Positions 50,544-60,371 are shown, counted from the stretch's first letter. The stretch: 64,000 nucleotides of DNA from Teretinema zuelzerae (GCF_021021555.1 NZ_JAINWA010000003.1:1426001-1490000); one strand, 5' to 3'. Notes: generated by a model not told the origin, from the letters alone. Made by a program: numbers and translations.

Positions 50544-51908
50544 ATGAATCAAGGCATCACAATTCTGACGATAATAATCGTTCTCGCCCTGTCCGTTCTT
50601 CTTCTTTCGCTGTTAACCAGGAAAAAAGACGCCAAGGGCCCGAAAAAACCCAGGCAAAAGGATCGCTCGACGATTATCCGCGACGCTACGCGACGTCTGA
50701 GCCAGAATCCCAGAGATCCTGAGGGTCTTTCAGCGATGGGATCGATTCACTACCAGGATCAGAATTGGGAAAAAGCCTACGCCGCCTACGAAATACTCGT
50801 GGACCTCTCTTCCGGGCATCCGAAGCTGGACGAGTTCGAGTGCGCGCTCAGGTTCGGCGTTTCCGCGATTAAAACCAACCGCCTGCAGGAAGCCACCAAG
50901 GGATTCCTCCTCGCAAGAAAGCTCAAGCCGAATCATTTCGAAGTAAATTACAACCTCGGCTACATCTGCTACATGCAGAAGGATTACGAAAAGGCCGTGC
51001 CTTTTCTGAAGCAGTCTCTTCTCGCCGATACCGAAAACATTCTGGCCCAGCGCTACATGGGTTTCGCCCTGCATAAAAGCCACCGATACCGGGACGCCCT
51101 CGCGTATCTTAAAAAAGCGCTCGATCTCCAGCCGGACGACAAGGACGCCCTCTTCGCGATGGCCGAATGCTTGTTCGAATCGGGAGCCCTGGACCGCGCG
51201 CTGAAGATATTCAGCCACCTCAGGCCCGATCCGGTGCTCGGCCCGCAGTCCGCTCTCTATTCGGGCATTATTCACGCCCAGACGAACCAGGCAGAAAAAG
51301 CCGTCACCGACTTTGAAATCGGCCTCAAGCACGAGAACATCCCGCAAGACATCCAGAACGACCTCCGCTACAAGCTCGCGGTTACCTGCATCAAGCTGCA
51401 GGATATCGGAAAGGCGCTCGGAGTTCTCAAAGACATCCAGAAGACGACTCCGGGATACAAGGACGTGCCGGCCCTCATCGTGCGCTATCAGGAGCTGAAC
51501 CAGAACAAGAACCTCCAGGTGTTCCTGTTGGCCGTGCAAAGCGAATTCATCGCCCTGTGCAGAAAGATAGTCGTCCAGTTCTTCCCGGGAGCGAAGGTGA
51601 AAATCACCGACATTTCGATGTTCGCGGACTATGCCGACATAGTCGCCGAAATCGATACGCCGAAATGGTCTGATGTGGTAATTTTCCGCTTTTTCAGGTC
51701 TCAGGGAGCGGTGGGAGAACTCCTGCTCCGCGACTTCCACGGCCGCATCAAGGACCTCAAGGCAGGAAAGGGCATCTGCCTTTCAGCCGGGGTGTTCACC
51801 GAGGAATCGCGGCGATTTACCGAAGGGAGGCCCGTGGACCTCTACGACAAGGACAGATTGAACAAAATTCTTAATTCAGTGGATTCAGGGATGGCCTTGA
51901 AGGTATAA
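50544..51908 (+). CDS. TPR-repeat membrane protein with Mrr-like C-terminus
   Basis: A 454-residue protein anchored by one N-terminal helix (about 5-22). Residues about 50-325 form at least seven tetratricopeptide repeats (for example NYNLGYICYMQKDYEKAVPF). The C-terminal ~100 residues resemble the Mrr-type restriction-endonuclease-like fold: the KAGKGICLSAGVFTEESRRF strand-turn and the YDKDRLNKIL ending are typical, but the catalytic Asp-(Glu/Gln)-x-Lys set is not evident. It may bind nucleic acid or simply be a fold relic. Its end overlaps rsmG on the other strand by 38 bases. Confidence 0.7.
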   Translation: MNQGITILTIIIVLALSVLLLSLLTRKKDAKGPKKPRQKDRSTIIRDATRRLSQNPRDPEGLSAMGSIHYQDQNWEKAYAAYEILVDLSSGHPKLDEFECALRFGVSAIKTNRLQEATKGFLLARKLKPNHFEVNYNLGYICYMQKDYEKAVPFLKQSLLADTENILAQRYMGFALHKSHRYRDALAYLKKALDLQPDDKDALFAMAECLFESGALDRALKIFSHLRPDPVLGPQSALYSGIIHAQTNQAEKAVTDFEIGLKHENIPQDIQNDLRYKLAVTCIKLQDIGKALGVLKDIQKTTPGYKDVPALIVRYQELNQNKNLQVFLLAVQSEFIALCRKIVVQFFPGAKVKITDISMFADYADIVAEIDTPKWSDVVIFRFFRSQGAVGELLLRDFHGRIKDLKAGKGICLSAGVFTEESRRFTEGRPVDLYDKDRLNKILNSVDSGMALKV

Positions 51909-52671
51909 CGACCAGATTCCGCTCTTCATGCTCCAGGAAAGGCGCCGCAACAGGATGGACAGACCATCCTTCGGCGTCTTTTTCTATTTGAGACATTTCT
52001 TCGCGTATTTTTTCCTTTCGAGCCTTCCACGCGGCAAGGCAGCCTCCCGCGCGCACAAGGGCAAGCAAGGAACGAAGCATCGGCCGCTCGAGCGGGCGGA
52101 AAGCCCGGAACGCGACCACCTGATACGCCGCCGCCGGAGCGTTCTCCACCTCGGCGTTCAGTACTTCGACATTCTTGAGGCCGAGCACCGCGCGGCAGTT
52201 TTCAAGAAAGGCGCATCTCTTGCTCATCCGCTCGACCAGAGACACCCGTACATCAGGGAAAAGCATGGCGAGCGGAATGCCCGGGAAACCGGCCCCGGAA
52301 CCCACATCGGCGAGGTTCGGCGGCGCCGATGCATCGGCCGCTTCGAGCGGTCTCCGCAGCAGATCGGCTATATACTTCCACGGCGCAAGGCTATCGAGAA
52401 TATGGCGCACGACAAGGTCGCACCTGCCCTCCTCCGTTCCCGGCGCCGCTCCGACCAGATCGAACACGGAATTGAAAAGTTCAAGCTCCCTGATGTACGA
52501 CTGTATGAGCGGAATAAGCGTATTGCTCCCGCGGATAGTCCCTAGCCGTGGATCGGAAGAATCATCTTCCGCGATTCCCAGCATGGAAAGGCCCCGCGAC
52601 AGCAGCTCGGCGGACGGATGCGGAAAAACCGGCAAAGGCCGGTCTTTCCGCGCGGCAGGCTTTTTAACCAT
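51871..52671 (-). CDS. rsmG: 16S rRNA (guanine-527-N7) methyltransferase
   Basis: Methylates G527 of 16S rRNA using SAM; 266 residues, slightly longer than E. coli RsmG. SAM-binding loop LADVGSGAGFPGIPLA, VERMSKRCAFL and the VVAFRAFRPL segment are those of RsmG/GidB. Its ATG shares a base with the tex stop (TAATG), so the two are translationally coupled. Confidence 0.9.
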   Translation of the reverse strand: MVKKPAARKDRPLPVFPHPSAELLSRGLSMLGIAEDDSSDPRLGTIRGSNTLIPLIQSYIRELELFNSVFDLVGAAPGTEEGRCDLVVRHILDSLAPWKYIADLLRRPLEAADASAPPNLADVGSGAGFPGIPLAMLFPDVRVSLVERMSKRCAFLENCRAVLGLKNVEVLNAEVENAPAAAYQVVAFRAFRPLERPMLRSLLALVRAGGCLAAWKARKEKIREEMSQIEKDAEGWSVHPVAAPFLEHEERNLVVIPSRPSLNPLN

Positions 52672-55115
52672 TATTTCTTGCGGTCCTTCAATAAGGCGGC
52701 GAAGGGATTGTACGTCATGCCGTCGTCGTTCTGCGCGGCAGGCGCGCCCTTGTCGGGGCGACCGCCGCGGTAGCCCTGAGCCGGGCGGTCGTCGCGGGAA
52801 GAAGCTCCGCGGCCCGAGTATCCGCCTGCGGGAGAGCCCTGCGCGCCGCCGTCGGCCTTTTTCGCTACCAGGACGCGGCGGGCGCCGTCTGCGCCTGCCG
52901 GGCGGGGAGCGGACGCGTCCCTGCCGCCCTCGCGGGAAGGCGAAGCGGAACCGTTTTTGCCGGCGCCCGCGGTCTTGCAGCTCAGGCTGATGCGCCTGCG
53001 GTCCAGATCGAGCCCGATGATACGGCATTCCTTCACATCGCCGACCTTCACCACTTCCATCGGATCCTTGACGAAATGATCGCTCATCTCCGAAAGATGG
53101 AGAAGCGCGGTTTCCTTGAGGCCGATATCCACGAATGCGCCGAAATCGACGACGTTCTTGATCTTGCCGGTGACCGTCATGCCCTCTTTCAAGTCCTCGA
53201 AAGAAAGCACTCCCTTCTGCATGATCGGCTTCGGATAGCCGTCGCGGGGATCGCGGTTCGGTTTTTTCAGCTCGTCTATGATATCCGCGACTGTCTGGTC
53301 GCCGAGCTTGAATTTTTCCTTGAGCTCTGAACGAATCTCGCGGGCGACCTCGTCCTTTCGCTGTACGATCTCGTACACCACGCGGGCGGCGTCGTAGTTC
53401 TCGGGATGCACCCAGCTATTGTCCAGGGGATCGGCGCTCTCCGGAATCTTGAGGAAGCCGGCGCACTGCTCGAAGCTCTTCGGTCCCATTCCCGGCACCT
53501 TCATCAAATCCTGGCGGCTCGTGATCTTGCCGGTGGACTCGCGGTAGGCCACGATCTTTTTAGCGAGCGACCCGTTGATTCCCGACACGTACTTGAGCAG
53601 CGAGAAGCTTGCGGTGTTCAGGTTCACGCCGACGTTGTTGACGACCGAGCCGACGACCTCGTCGAGCGTTTCAGACAGTTTTTTCTGGTTCACGTCGTGC
53701 TGATAGAGGCCTACTCCGATCGACTTCGGATCGATTTTAACGAGCTCCGCCAGGGGATCCTGGAGGCGGCGGCCGATGGAAATGGCTCCGCGGATGGTCA
53801 AATCGAGTTCCGGGAATTCCTCGCGCGCGATGTCGCTCGCCGAATACACCGAAGCTCCGTCCTCGTCCACGACAGTATACAAAACGGAGGGGCAGTGCTC
53901 GTTGATCACCTTGGACACGATCTCCTGCACCTCCCTGGTTCCGGTGCCGTTTCCGATCGCGACCAGCTGGACATCGAACTCCTTGATCGCGCGGAGAATC
54001 GCCGCCTCGGCCTCGGCGGGCTTATGCTGGTAAATCATGAAATAGCCCAGATACTTGCCGGTGGAATCGAGGGCGGCGCACTTGGTGCCGGTCCTGATTC
54101 CCGGGTCCACGCCGAGAATACGGGTTCCCTTGATCGGCTGCTGCATGAGCAGGTTCTTCAGGTTCTCGCTGAACACGCTGATTCCGTGATCGTCCGCCTG
54201 CTCCGAAAGATCAGAGCGAATTTCGCGCACGACGGCGGGAGACAGGATGCGGACGAGTCCGTCGGCGACCGCTTCCTTATGATACCGGTTGTTGATCGCG
54301 TATTTTTCTTCGACAATCTCGATAGCCGAATCCACGTCCACGTCGATCTTCACGTCGAGCGCCTTGTCTCGCTCTCCGCGGTTGATCGCGAGCACTCGGT
54401 GCGGCTTGATCTGGTTGAGCGGCTCCTTATAATCCCAATACATCTGATAGACGCTGGTCTTCTGGGCATTTTCGTCGCCCACGCCGGTTACCACGAACTG
54501 GCCGCTCTTCATGTGCCAGGAGCGCACGTCGGCGCGGTTTTCCGGGTCCTGCGCCACGCGTTCGGCGATGATGTCCATCGCCCCGTGGATCGCCTCTTCC
54601 GCGGAACCTACGGACAATTCGGCGTTCTCTTCGTCGGTCTTCACATACGACTTGGCGGCGGCTTCCACAGCTGCCGCGTCCTCTTTTTCCATAAGGTCGG
54701 CCAGCGGCTCCAAGCCTCGCTCGATCGCGAGCATTCCGCGGGTTTTCTTCTTCTTTTTGAAGGGGGCCCAGAGGTCTTCAAGCTCCGTGAGGGTGGAAGC
54801 CTTCATCACGTTGTTGTACAACAGGTCGGACAGCTTTCCCTGGCCGAAAATGCCTTTCACGATCTCGATGCGCCGGGTTTCAAGATTCTGATAGCTCTTG
54901 AACAGGTGATCGCAATCCCGAACCTGGACCTCGTCCAGCGAACCGTGCCGCTCCTTGCGGTAGCGGGAAATAAAGGGGATTGTGCATCCTTCGGCGACGA
55001 GCGAAACGACTGCGGAAACCTGCGCGGGCTGAATCTTCAGCTCTTCGGCGATCCGCTTCAAAAGGGCAACCTCGTTCACGACGAGGGCGTCAATCTGTTC
55101 CTGGGTAAATTCCAT
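52671..55115 (-). CDS. tex: Tex-family S1 RNA-binding transcription accessory protein
   Basis: An 814-residue nucleic-acid-binding protein related to eukaryotic Spt6. Tex N-terminal HtH region, YqgF-like RNase H fold with ILGVDPGIRTGTKCA, helix-hairpin-helix repeats (MKVPGMGPKSFEQC region) and an S1 domain (about 642-708) starting GMTVTGKIKNVVDFGAFVDI. The tail after the S1 domain (about 710-814) is an added low-complexity Gly/Arg/Ala-rich region of about 100 residues, likely disordered and nucleic-acid binding. TATTAT ends eight bases before the ATG, with no Shine-Dalgarno. Confidence 0.92.
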   Translation of the reverse strand: MEFTQEQIDALVVNEVALLKRIAEELKIQPAQVSAVVSLVAEGCTIPFISRYRKERHGSLDEVQVRDCDHLFKSYQNLETRRIEIVKGIFGQGKLSDLLYNNVMKASTLTELEDLWAPFKKKKKTRGMLAIERGLEPLADLMEKEDAAAVEAAAKSYVKTDEENAELSVGSAEEAIHGAMDIIAERVAQDPENRADVRSWHMKSGQFVVTGVGDENAQKTSVYQMYWDYKEPLNQIKPHRVLAINRGERDKALDVKIDVDVDSAIEIVEEKYAINNRYHKEAVADGLVRILSPAVVREIRSDLSEQADDHGISVFSENLKNLLMQQPIKGTRILGVDPGIRTGTKCAALDSTGKYLGYFMIYQHKPAEAEAAILRAIKEFDVQLVAIGNGTGTREVQEIVSKVINEHCPSVLYTVVDEDGASVYSASDIAREEFPELDLTIRGAISIGRRLQDPLAELVKIDPKSIGVGLYQHDVNQKKLSETLDEVVGSVVNNVGVNLNTASFSLLKYVSGINGSLAKKIVAYRESTGKITSRQDLMKVPGMGPKSFEQCAGFLKIPESADPLDNSWVHPENYDAARVVYEIVQRKDEVAREIRSELKEKFKLGDQTVADIIDELKKPNRDPRDGYPKPIMQKGVLSFEDLKEGMTVTGKIKNVVDFGAFVDIGLKETALLHLSEMSDHFVKDPMEVVKVGDVKECRIIGLDLDRRRISLSCKTAGAGKNGSASPSREGGRDASAPRPAGADGARRVLVAKKADGGAQGSPAGGYSGRGASSRDDRPAQGYRGGRPDKGAPAAQNDDGMTYNPFAALLKDRKK

Positions 55116-55241
55116 AATCCCGAATAATACCGCAAAAAGGAGGAGGGGGGCAAGAAGAATTCGATGCGGCTTCCGTAAAACGAACGGGCCGCTCTACAGA
55201 GCGGTCGAAAAGCCCGCGTGCCCGCCCTGTCTGCATCCGTC

Positions 55242-55273
55242 TTTCACTATACCTACCGGTAGGTATAGTGAAA
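55242..55273. repeat. Perfect 32-base palindrome
   Basis: Two 16-base arms meeting with no spacer: the left arm is TTTCACTATACCTACC and the right arm is its exact reverse complement. It lies in the 254-base gap (55116-55369) between the lipoprotein operon terminator and the tex promoter, beside a second small stem (CCGCTCT/AGAGCGG near 55189). The rest of that gap shows nothing further. Confidence 0.85.
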
Positions 55274-55300
55274 TCCGTATTCCGCCACCCCCTGGAGCGC

Positions 55301-55325
55301 AAAAAAAGCCGCCGGAAAGGCGGCT
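55301..55325 (-). terminator. Terminator of the surface-lipoprotein operon
   Basis: Read leftward: GCCGCC pairs with GGCGGC across a short loop and is followed by seven Us. It lies 45 bases past the last lipoprotein gene. Confidence 0.85.
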
Positions 55326-55369
55326 CCTTCGAGCGGCCCTCCCGACGGCGATTATGCCGATCGGCTACA

Positions 55370-58177
55370 TCAATTCGGCATCCATATGTTCGGGAACTGC
55401 CCTTCCGCCGTATTTCCGGTGCAAGACGCATTGAAGGATCCGTAACTATCGGTCAAACTGCCGGCATCTTCGAAATACGCTCCGCCGCCTTCCAGTCCCG
55501 CGGTATTCTCAGTGATCGAATACGAATCCGAAGTCAGCACGGACAGCGTTCCTCCCGTCTCGACGAATACCCCGCCTCCGTACGCGGAAACGGTATTCCC
55601 GGCAATAGACGCCGCACCGGAAATCGACATTGAGTTTTGCGCGGTTACATAGACTCCGCCGCCGTTGAGGGCAGAATTATCGTCTCCTGTCGTTGAAGAG
55701 CCGATATTTCCGGACAGTAAATTAAGCGTCGACGATGAAAAACTCGCCGAATCATACTCCAGATATACCGCGCCGCCGTTCCCGTTGGGAGCTGAACAGC
55801 CTTTAATGCCGCCGCCTGACAACATCGCAGTTCCGCCTTTCACCAGCAAACCGCCCCCGTTCCCGGCAGTATTGCTGTTGTTCCGTACAAACGCGCCCGT
55901 ATTAAGCGACACTGTGCCGTTAAACATGACGGAAACCAGAGGATAGGCAGATGAAGTTTGAACTGCGGAACCGATAAATACATCCGACAGATTCAGATAT
56001 CCGTTGCCGGAAACGGTAATGAGCGAACCTGTTAAAGTCCCGTTCGGATATATCGTGCGAGGGGTCAGGGGATTTAGCGAGTTGATGGATACCGTGCGGG
56101 CAACAGTGAGCGGGCTAGAGACCGGGATGTCCTCAACCAGGTAGATCGTGTACACGTTAACGGCATTCAAGGCGTCTTCCAGCGAACAGGGGTAATCTTC
56201 GCTGGAGCCGTCGCCTATGCGGGTAGAGGCGACATAGGCTTCATACGAGGAAATCCAGCTTCCGTACAGCGCAAAGTTCTCTGTTCCGGCTGTCGCCGCG
56301 GTATTACTGGCGAAGTACGGCAAAGAAGCCGAATATCCGTACAACGAGGACCCGGCGGCCAGATACACGCCTCCGCCTTCTCCGGTTGCGGTATTGCCGG
56401 AAATCGCGTCGCCGGGATTCATCTGAAGATAGAGGTTAGCGCCGGAAGCCGCGTAGACCGCGCCGCCGTTCGCCGCGGTACAACCGGTGATAGACCCGCC
56501 ATTGACGGTCATATTTCCTCCGGACAGGTACACAGCGCCGCCGTTGCCGGACGTGTTGGTCGAATTTCGTATCAGCGAGTCCGACAAGAGCCCGAACGAA
56601 GCGCCCGATGACACGCTGACCAAGCTCGCCGTGCGGCTCAATCCAGCACCGTCGAGGATGACGTTCGTCATCATAAGCGACGGATAATTATATGTTACGG
56701 GATCCTGCGCGACAGTCAGGAAGGGAGAGGTTGTTCCGGTATACGTAATCACCGCCCTCGAGTCTTCCGCATAATTCGTCAGCATCGAAAGAATAGTGGC
56801 GTTTGCGCTGAGGGCATAGGAAGCCGAAGTCGTCACGGATTCGGTCAGGTATATCATAACCATGCCGCTGGTTTCGGTGGATAAGGCGGCTGAGGCAAGC
56901 GCGGAGTCGAGCGTACAGAGATTTGCTATATCGGATCCGCTTCCATCGCCCTTCGCGGCCGCTCCGACATAGTAATACACCGTCAAATTCGGAGCGAGAT
57001 ATTCATCGCTCAAATTGAGAACTCCGGTATCGTTAGAAGATACCAGGCGCATATATCCGAACATATATGCGCTTTCGAAGCTATAATCGCCGTAGGACGC
57101 TTTGATGACTGAATAGTCCGATACGGAGGACACATCGACGATCGAAGAGAGAGAGTCGTCCTTATCGATCAGAGCCGCGACGAAATACGGCGTGTTCTTC
57201 TGAGTCGCGTAAGGGGCGCCTGTTCCCGGAACTATCAATGAAACAGAGCCGGCTCCCATCGCGTCCAGAGTCGCTACCCCGACGGCATCAGGAACGAGGC
57301 TGGCGATATCCGGGCCGGATTGGCCGGACTGCCAGGCTAAATACGAATCGCGGGAAAGGACCTTCACGAATAAACGCTTCCCCCCGATCGAAGTTGCCGT
57401 TTCGTTCGGCATATACACGGCAGTGCCGCTTCCGCCCGCCAAACCGAAAAGCCCTTTCGTGATTCTATCGTCGTAAATCTTTACGATCGTGTCGGGGATG
57501 AACGGACGATACGAACCGCTGACCGAATCCAGATATCTCGCTTCCAACCTATAGTCCCCGCTGGCAAGACTGGTATTGTACAGGGAAACATAGGGGTTTC
57601 CGGAGGGATCTGTCATGGCCGACGGCGTAGGAATCTCTACAGCTGTTCCGGTATCGATACTGGTCAGGGTAATGGACCATTCAGTCAGCGAAGGATCGAA
57701 CGGCAGATTATAGGCAGCGATTTCAAAGGAACCGGTTCCTCCGACGGTCCGAGTCGGCGTTACGGTTACAGGCACCGTATTCACGCCGGTAGTTAAATCC
57801 AAAGTAACCGCGTACGGCCCATGCTGACGGCCCTCGTAATCCATGCAGGTCACGGAGATTATATAGGCAATATCCGGGGCAATCTCATCGAAGACAAACT
57901 CCGAAAGCGGCGTACCGTACCGGGTATAGGATTCCATAGTATTTAACGCAACCGTCAATTTCACTTCTACGGAGGAAATATCCTTGGCCAGCATTACCGG
58001 CCTGATAGACCGTCCGCTCGTCTCAGCGGAAGCGAAGTCTATTTTCACCGCTACTGTTTTTCCGTCGTTGCCGGCCTGGACGCTTTCCGTCTTCCCGTCA
58101 AGAACAGGATTGAAGCAGGAGACCAATGAAAACAGCACGGTAAGGGGAAGAAAACGCGATACATTGAGTATTCTCAT
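55370..58177 (-). CDS. Large surface lipoprotein with Pmp-like beta-helix repeats
   Basis: A 935-residue lipoprotein (lipobox SLVSC, Cys21). An N-terminal beta-sandwich region (about 40-245) is paralogous to that of the lipoprotein at 60372-62921. A ~110-residue module around SIGGKRLFVKV (nt about 57080-57430) is shared with the two neighbours upstream. The C-terminal ~550 residues form a right-handed beta-helix of the polymorphic-membrane-protein style, with repeated GGAVYLS and SGNTA turns. It lacks an autotransporter barrel, so it is likely tethered by lipid. Nine bases separate it from the preceding gene; it ends the operon before the terminator. Confidence 0.7.
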   Translation of the reverse strand: MRILNVSRFLPLTVLFSLVSCFNPVLDGKTESVQAGNDGKTVAVKIDFASAETSGRSIRPVMLAKDISSVEVKLTVALNTMESYTRYGTPLSEFVFDEIAPDIAYIISVTCMDYEGRQHGPYAVTLDLTTGVNTVPVTVTPTRTVGGTGSFEIAAYNLPFDPSLTEWSITLTSIDTGTAVEIPTPSAMTDPSGNPYVSLYNTSLASGDYRLEARYLDSVSGSYRPFIPDTIVKIYDDRITKGLFGLAGGSGTAVYMPNETATSIGGKRLFVKVLSRDSYLAWQSGQSGPDIASLVPDAVGVATLDAMGAGSVSLIVPGTGAPYATQKNTPYFVAALIDKDDSLSSIVDVSSVSDYSVIKASYGDYSFESAYMFGYMRLVSSNDTGVLNLSDEYLAPNLTVYYYVGAAAKGDGSGSDIANLCTLDSALASAALSTETSGMVMIYLTESVTTSASYALSANATILSMLTNYAEDSRAVITYTGTTSPFLTVAQDPVTYNYPSLMMTNVILDGAGLSRTASLVSVSSGASFGLLSDSLIRNSTNTSGNGGAVYLSGGNMTVNGGSITGCTAANGGAVYAASGANLYLQMNPGDAISGNTATGEGGGVYLAAGSSLYGYSASLPYFASNTAATAGTENFALYGSWISSYEAYVASTRIGDGSSEDYPCSLEDALNAVNVYTIYLVEDIPVSSPLTVARTVSINSLNPLTPRTIYPNGTLTGSLITVSGNGYLNLSDVFIGSAVQTSSAYPLVSVMFNGTVSLNTGAFVRNNSNTAGNGGGLLVKGGTAMLSGGGIKGCSAPNGNGGAVYLEYDSASFSSSTLNLLSGNIGSSTTGDDNSALNGGGVYVTAQNSMSISGAASIAGNTVSAYGGGVFVETGGTLSVLTSDSYSITENTAGLEGGGAYFEDAGSLTDSYGSFNASCTGNTAEGQFPNIWMPN

Positions 58178-58186
58178 ACGAGTCTC

Positions 58187-60289
58187 CTAATTCGTCAGAG
58201 TAAAGGGAATATACGCCGAGAACCACTCTGTCCCGTCGTATGCTTCCAATGTCAGGTAATTCGCCGATCCGGCGTTGATCCAGCCTGGATACGCGGAAGG
58301 AACGATAGAACAGACATTCGTCGTCTGAGCTTCCAACAGATTACCGTTCAATTTCCACACATACGAGGCATATCCCGCAGGCGCCGTTGCCGCGAGGGTT
58401 TCCGACTGGGCCAACGTCGCCGAGGAAGGACTCAGAACAGGATCTCCCGCTTCATCGAAGGTTATCGAGAGAGCCACATCAACGGAAGGCACAAACAGAG
58501 TCAACATCTCAGGAGATAACCAAACCCGGCCATTCTCGTCGGCCGTCACAGTCAGCATCGATTCCTTGAAAAACTCATAATCTCCCTCATCGGGATCCAA
58601 TTTAGTCGTATCCGAGAAAAGAACTGAAATATCGGTTATCGAGGAAAAATCGTCATCCATATCGAGGAAACCGCCGATTGCGTACTGTACGTTCGGCGCG
58701 AGAAGCAGGGGCGTAAACAAATTGTCGGCAAACGAATAGAGCATTGCGGAGCCGTTTCCGTTCGCGTCGAGGTCCATGAAGCCGGCATGAGACATTGTAC
58801 CTTCCATAGGTTCCGAATACGGTAAAAGCCAGAAAACCAGCCGGCCTCCGGCTAATGATGCGTTTCCCTTGAACGTAACTGACGAGCTCAGCATAAAGTC
58901 GGAAAGGCCGACGGGGATGACGCCGGATGAATCGGGCGTTTTCAGTATCATGCCGTTCATTTCGCTATCGGTAACCCAATCTCCGATCATCGGTTCAAAC
59001 GATGAATAATCGCCGTTCAACGCTATGAAATCCTGCAGAGTCATAGAATCGAAACGGCCGGCCATGTCGACCATAGCAGAAAGATAGTAGCTTTTGGCAG
59101 GGTCTATTACAGCTGGCGAACCGGTAAGCGCGTCGAACAGGGGGATGGATGCGGTGCCGTCCAAGGCTACCGCTGCGAAACCGATCGACAGCGTATCGGT
59201 CGGCAACTGTCCCGTGTAATCTTCCGGGAGAGACGCGAGCCACGTTTCGAAGACGGATTGTTCAATGGCGGAAACATAGACCTTCTTTCCAACCCAGTCA
59301 GGGCTGCCGGAAACCAGCATCGAACCGGATGCCGGAACATCGGTCGAAGTCAAATCGATTGTGATGCGCATATCGCCTGAATACTCGACATATAGATAGA
59401 AGGGTGAGCCGTCGGCGCTAATGCCGAATTTATCGATGCGGGAGGCGGTAACGCTTTCCAGCGCGGAAGAAGAGGTGTTTATCGAACCCAGCATCTTTCC
59501 GTCGAAACCGTAAACAGCTGTAAACCCGACCGAGCACGACGCTCCGACTACTTCGGGATTCGGCGCAAAGGTAATTTCCGCCTGGGCAGTCTCCGGCTTG
59601 ACGGAATACAAGCCCTCCAGGCGGTAAAACTCTCTGGCGAGCGAAGGCGCGGAGGCGGTAATAGATGAAGCATCGGGATAAAAGATTGAACGGTCTTCGG
59701 ATATGACGGGGATCAGCGTTTGGGCGAGTTTCGTGGTTTCTCCGGCAATCAGAGAAAACGAGCCGGCGGCGCCGAAGGATACTCTGCCAGCGAACAAGTC
59801 GGAAAGACCGTCCATTATCAGTTGAATTTCTTCAGATATATCGGGCTCCGTTTCCTTATCCGCAGAAGCCGCGAGAATAGCTCCCATGATTTCATCGCTT
59901 GAGAATACATCCTTTGCGGTGATTGTTTCTCCGGCGTATGTAAAGGATTTCGTCAAATCCAGCGCCGAGGAAGCATGCAAAAGAATTGCGCCTTTGTAGG
60001 CGCCGGCAGGAAGTTCCTGGGTAGTAAATTCTTTCCCGAAAGCTACTTTATATGGACCGTAAAACCTGGCGACCGATTCAGCAGGACCTCCTAAGGTTTT
60101 TATGTAGAGGAAGCCGTCTCCCCGGGCTATGGCACGGTCGTTTGCCGCCGGGGCGGGACCGAGACGGACGGAGACAACCGGAAGATTGGACTTCCAGGAG
60201 GGCTCCAGGCCGAACTGGCACGAAATAAAGAACAACGGGACAACACAAAGGAATAAAGCCGCATGGGCATATTTAGTAACGTTCCTCAT
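58187..60289 (-). CDS. Surface lipoprotein with two copies of the GKK-type module and Ig-like end
   Basis: A 700-residue lipoprotein (lipobox FFISC, Cys24). ATG 60289 has GAGGT upstream; a GTG three codons earlier is less likely. The centre holds two tandem copies of the shared ~100-residue module: one opening near WVGKKVYVSAIEQ (nt about 59000-59330) and one near SLAGGRLVFWLLP (nt about 58560-58890), each with a DGxxS-type strand, a YxxxAxxDxD pair and an SDY/GDY ending. The last ~70 residues form an Ig-like domain (SYVWKLNGNLLEAQTT) paralogous to the end of the lipoprotein at 62957-64000. No enzymatic domain seen. Confidence 0.65.
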   Translation of the reverse strand: MRNVTKYAHAALFLCVVPLFFISCQFGLEPSWKSNLPVVSVRLGPAPAANDRAIARGDGFLYIKTLGGPAESVARFYGPYKVAFGKEFTTQELPAGAYKGAILLHASSALDLTKSFTYAGETITAKDVFSSDEIMGAILAASADKETEPDISEEIQLIMDGLSDLFAGRVSFGAAGSFSLIAGETTKLAQTLIPVISEDRSIFYPDASSITASAPSLAREFYRLEGLYSVKPETAQAEITFAPNPEVVGASCSVGFTAVYGFDGKMLGSINTSSSALESVTASRIDKFGISADGSPFYLYVEYSGDMRITIDLTSTDVPASGSMLVSGSPDWVGKKVYVSAIEQSVFETWLASLPEDYTGQLPTDTLSIGFAAVALDGTASIPLFDALTGSPAVIDPAKSYYLSAMVDMAGRFDSMTLQDFIALNGDYSSFEPMIGDWVTDSEMNGMILKTPDSSGVIPVGLSDFMLSSSVTFKGNASLAGGRLVFWLLPYSEPMEGTMSHAGFMDLDANGNGSAMLYSFADNLFTPLLLAPNVQYAIGGFLDMDDDFSSITDISVLFSDTTKLDPDEGDYEFFKESMLTVTADENGRVWLSPEMLTLFVPSVDVALSITFDEAGDPVLSPSSATLAQSETLAATAPAGYASYVWKLNGNLLEAQTTNVCSIVPSAYPGWINAGSANYLTLEAYDGTEWFSAYIPFTLTN

Positions 60290-60371
60290 GGTACACACCT
60301 CGCTACCGTAAGTATACTTCAGATTTTACTCTGTAACAGAGGAGAAAAGGGAATACCATGTAAAAACGTAT

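Noticed and set aside
53406-55127. 573-codon open frame opposite tex
   Set aside because: Mirror of a well-recognised gene; composition (Val/His/Glu-rich) is that of an antisense frame.
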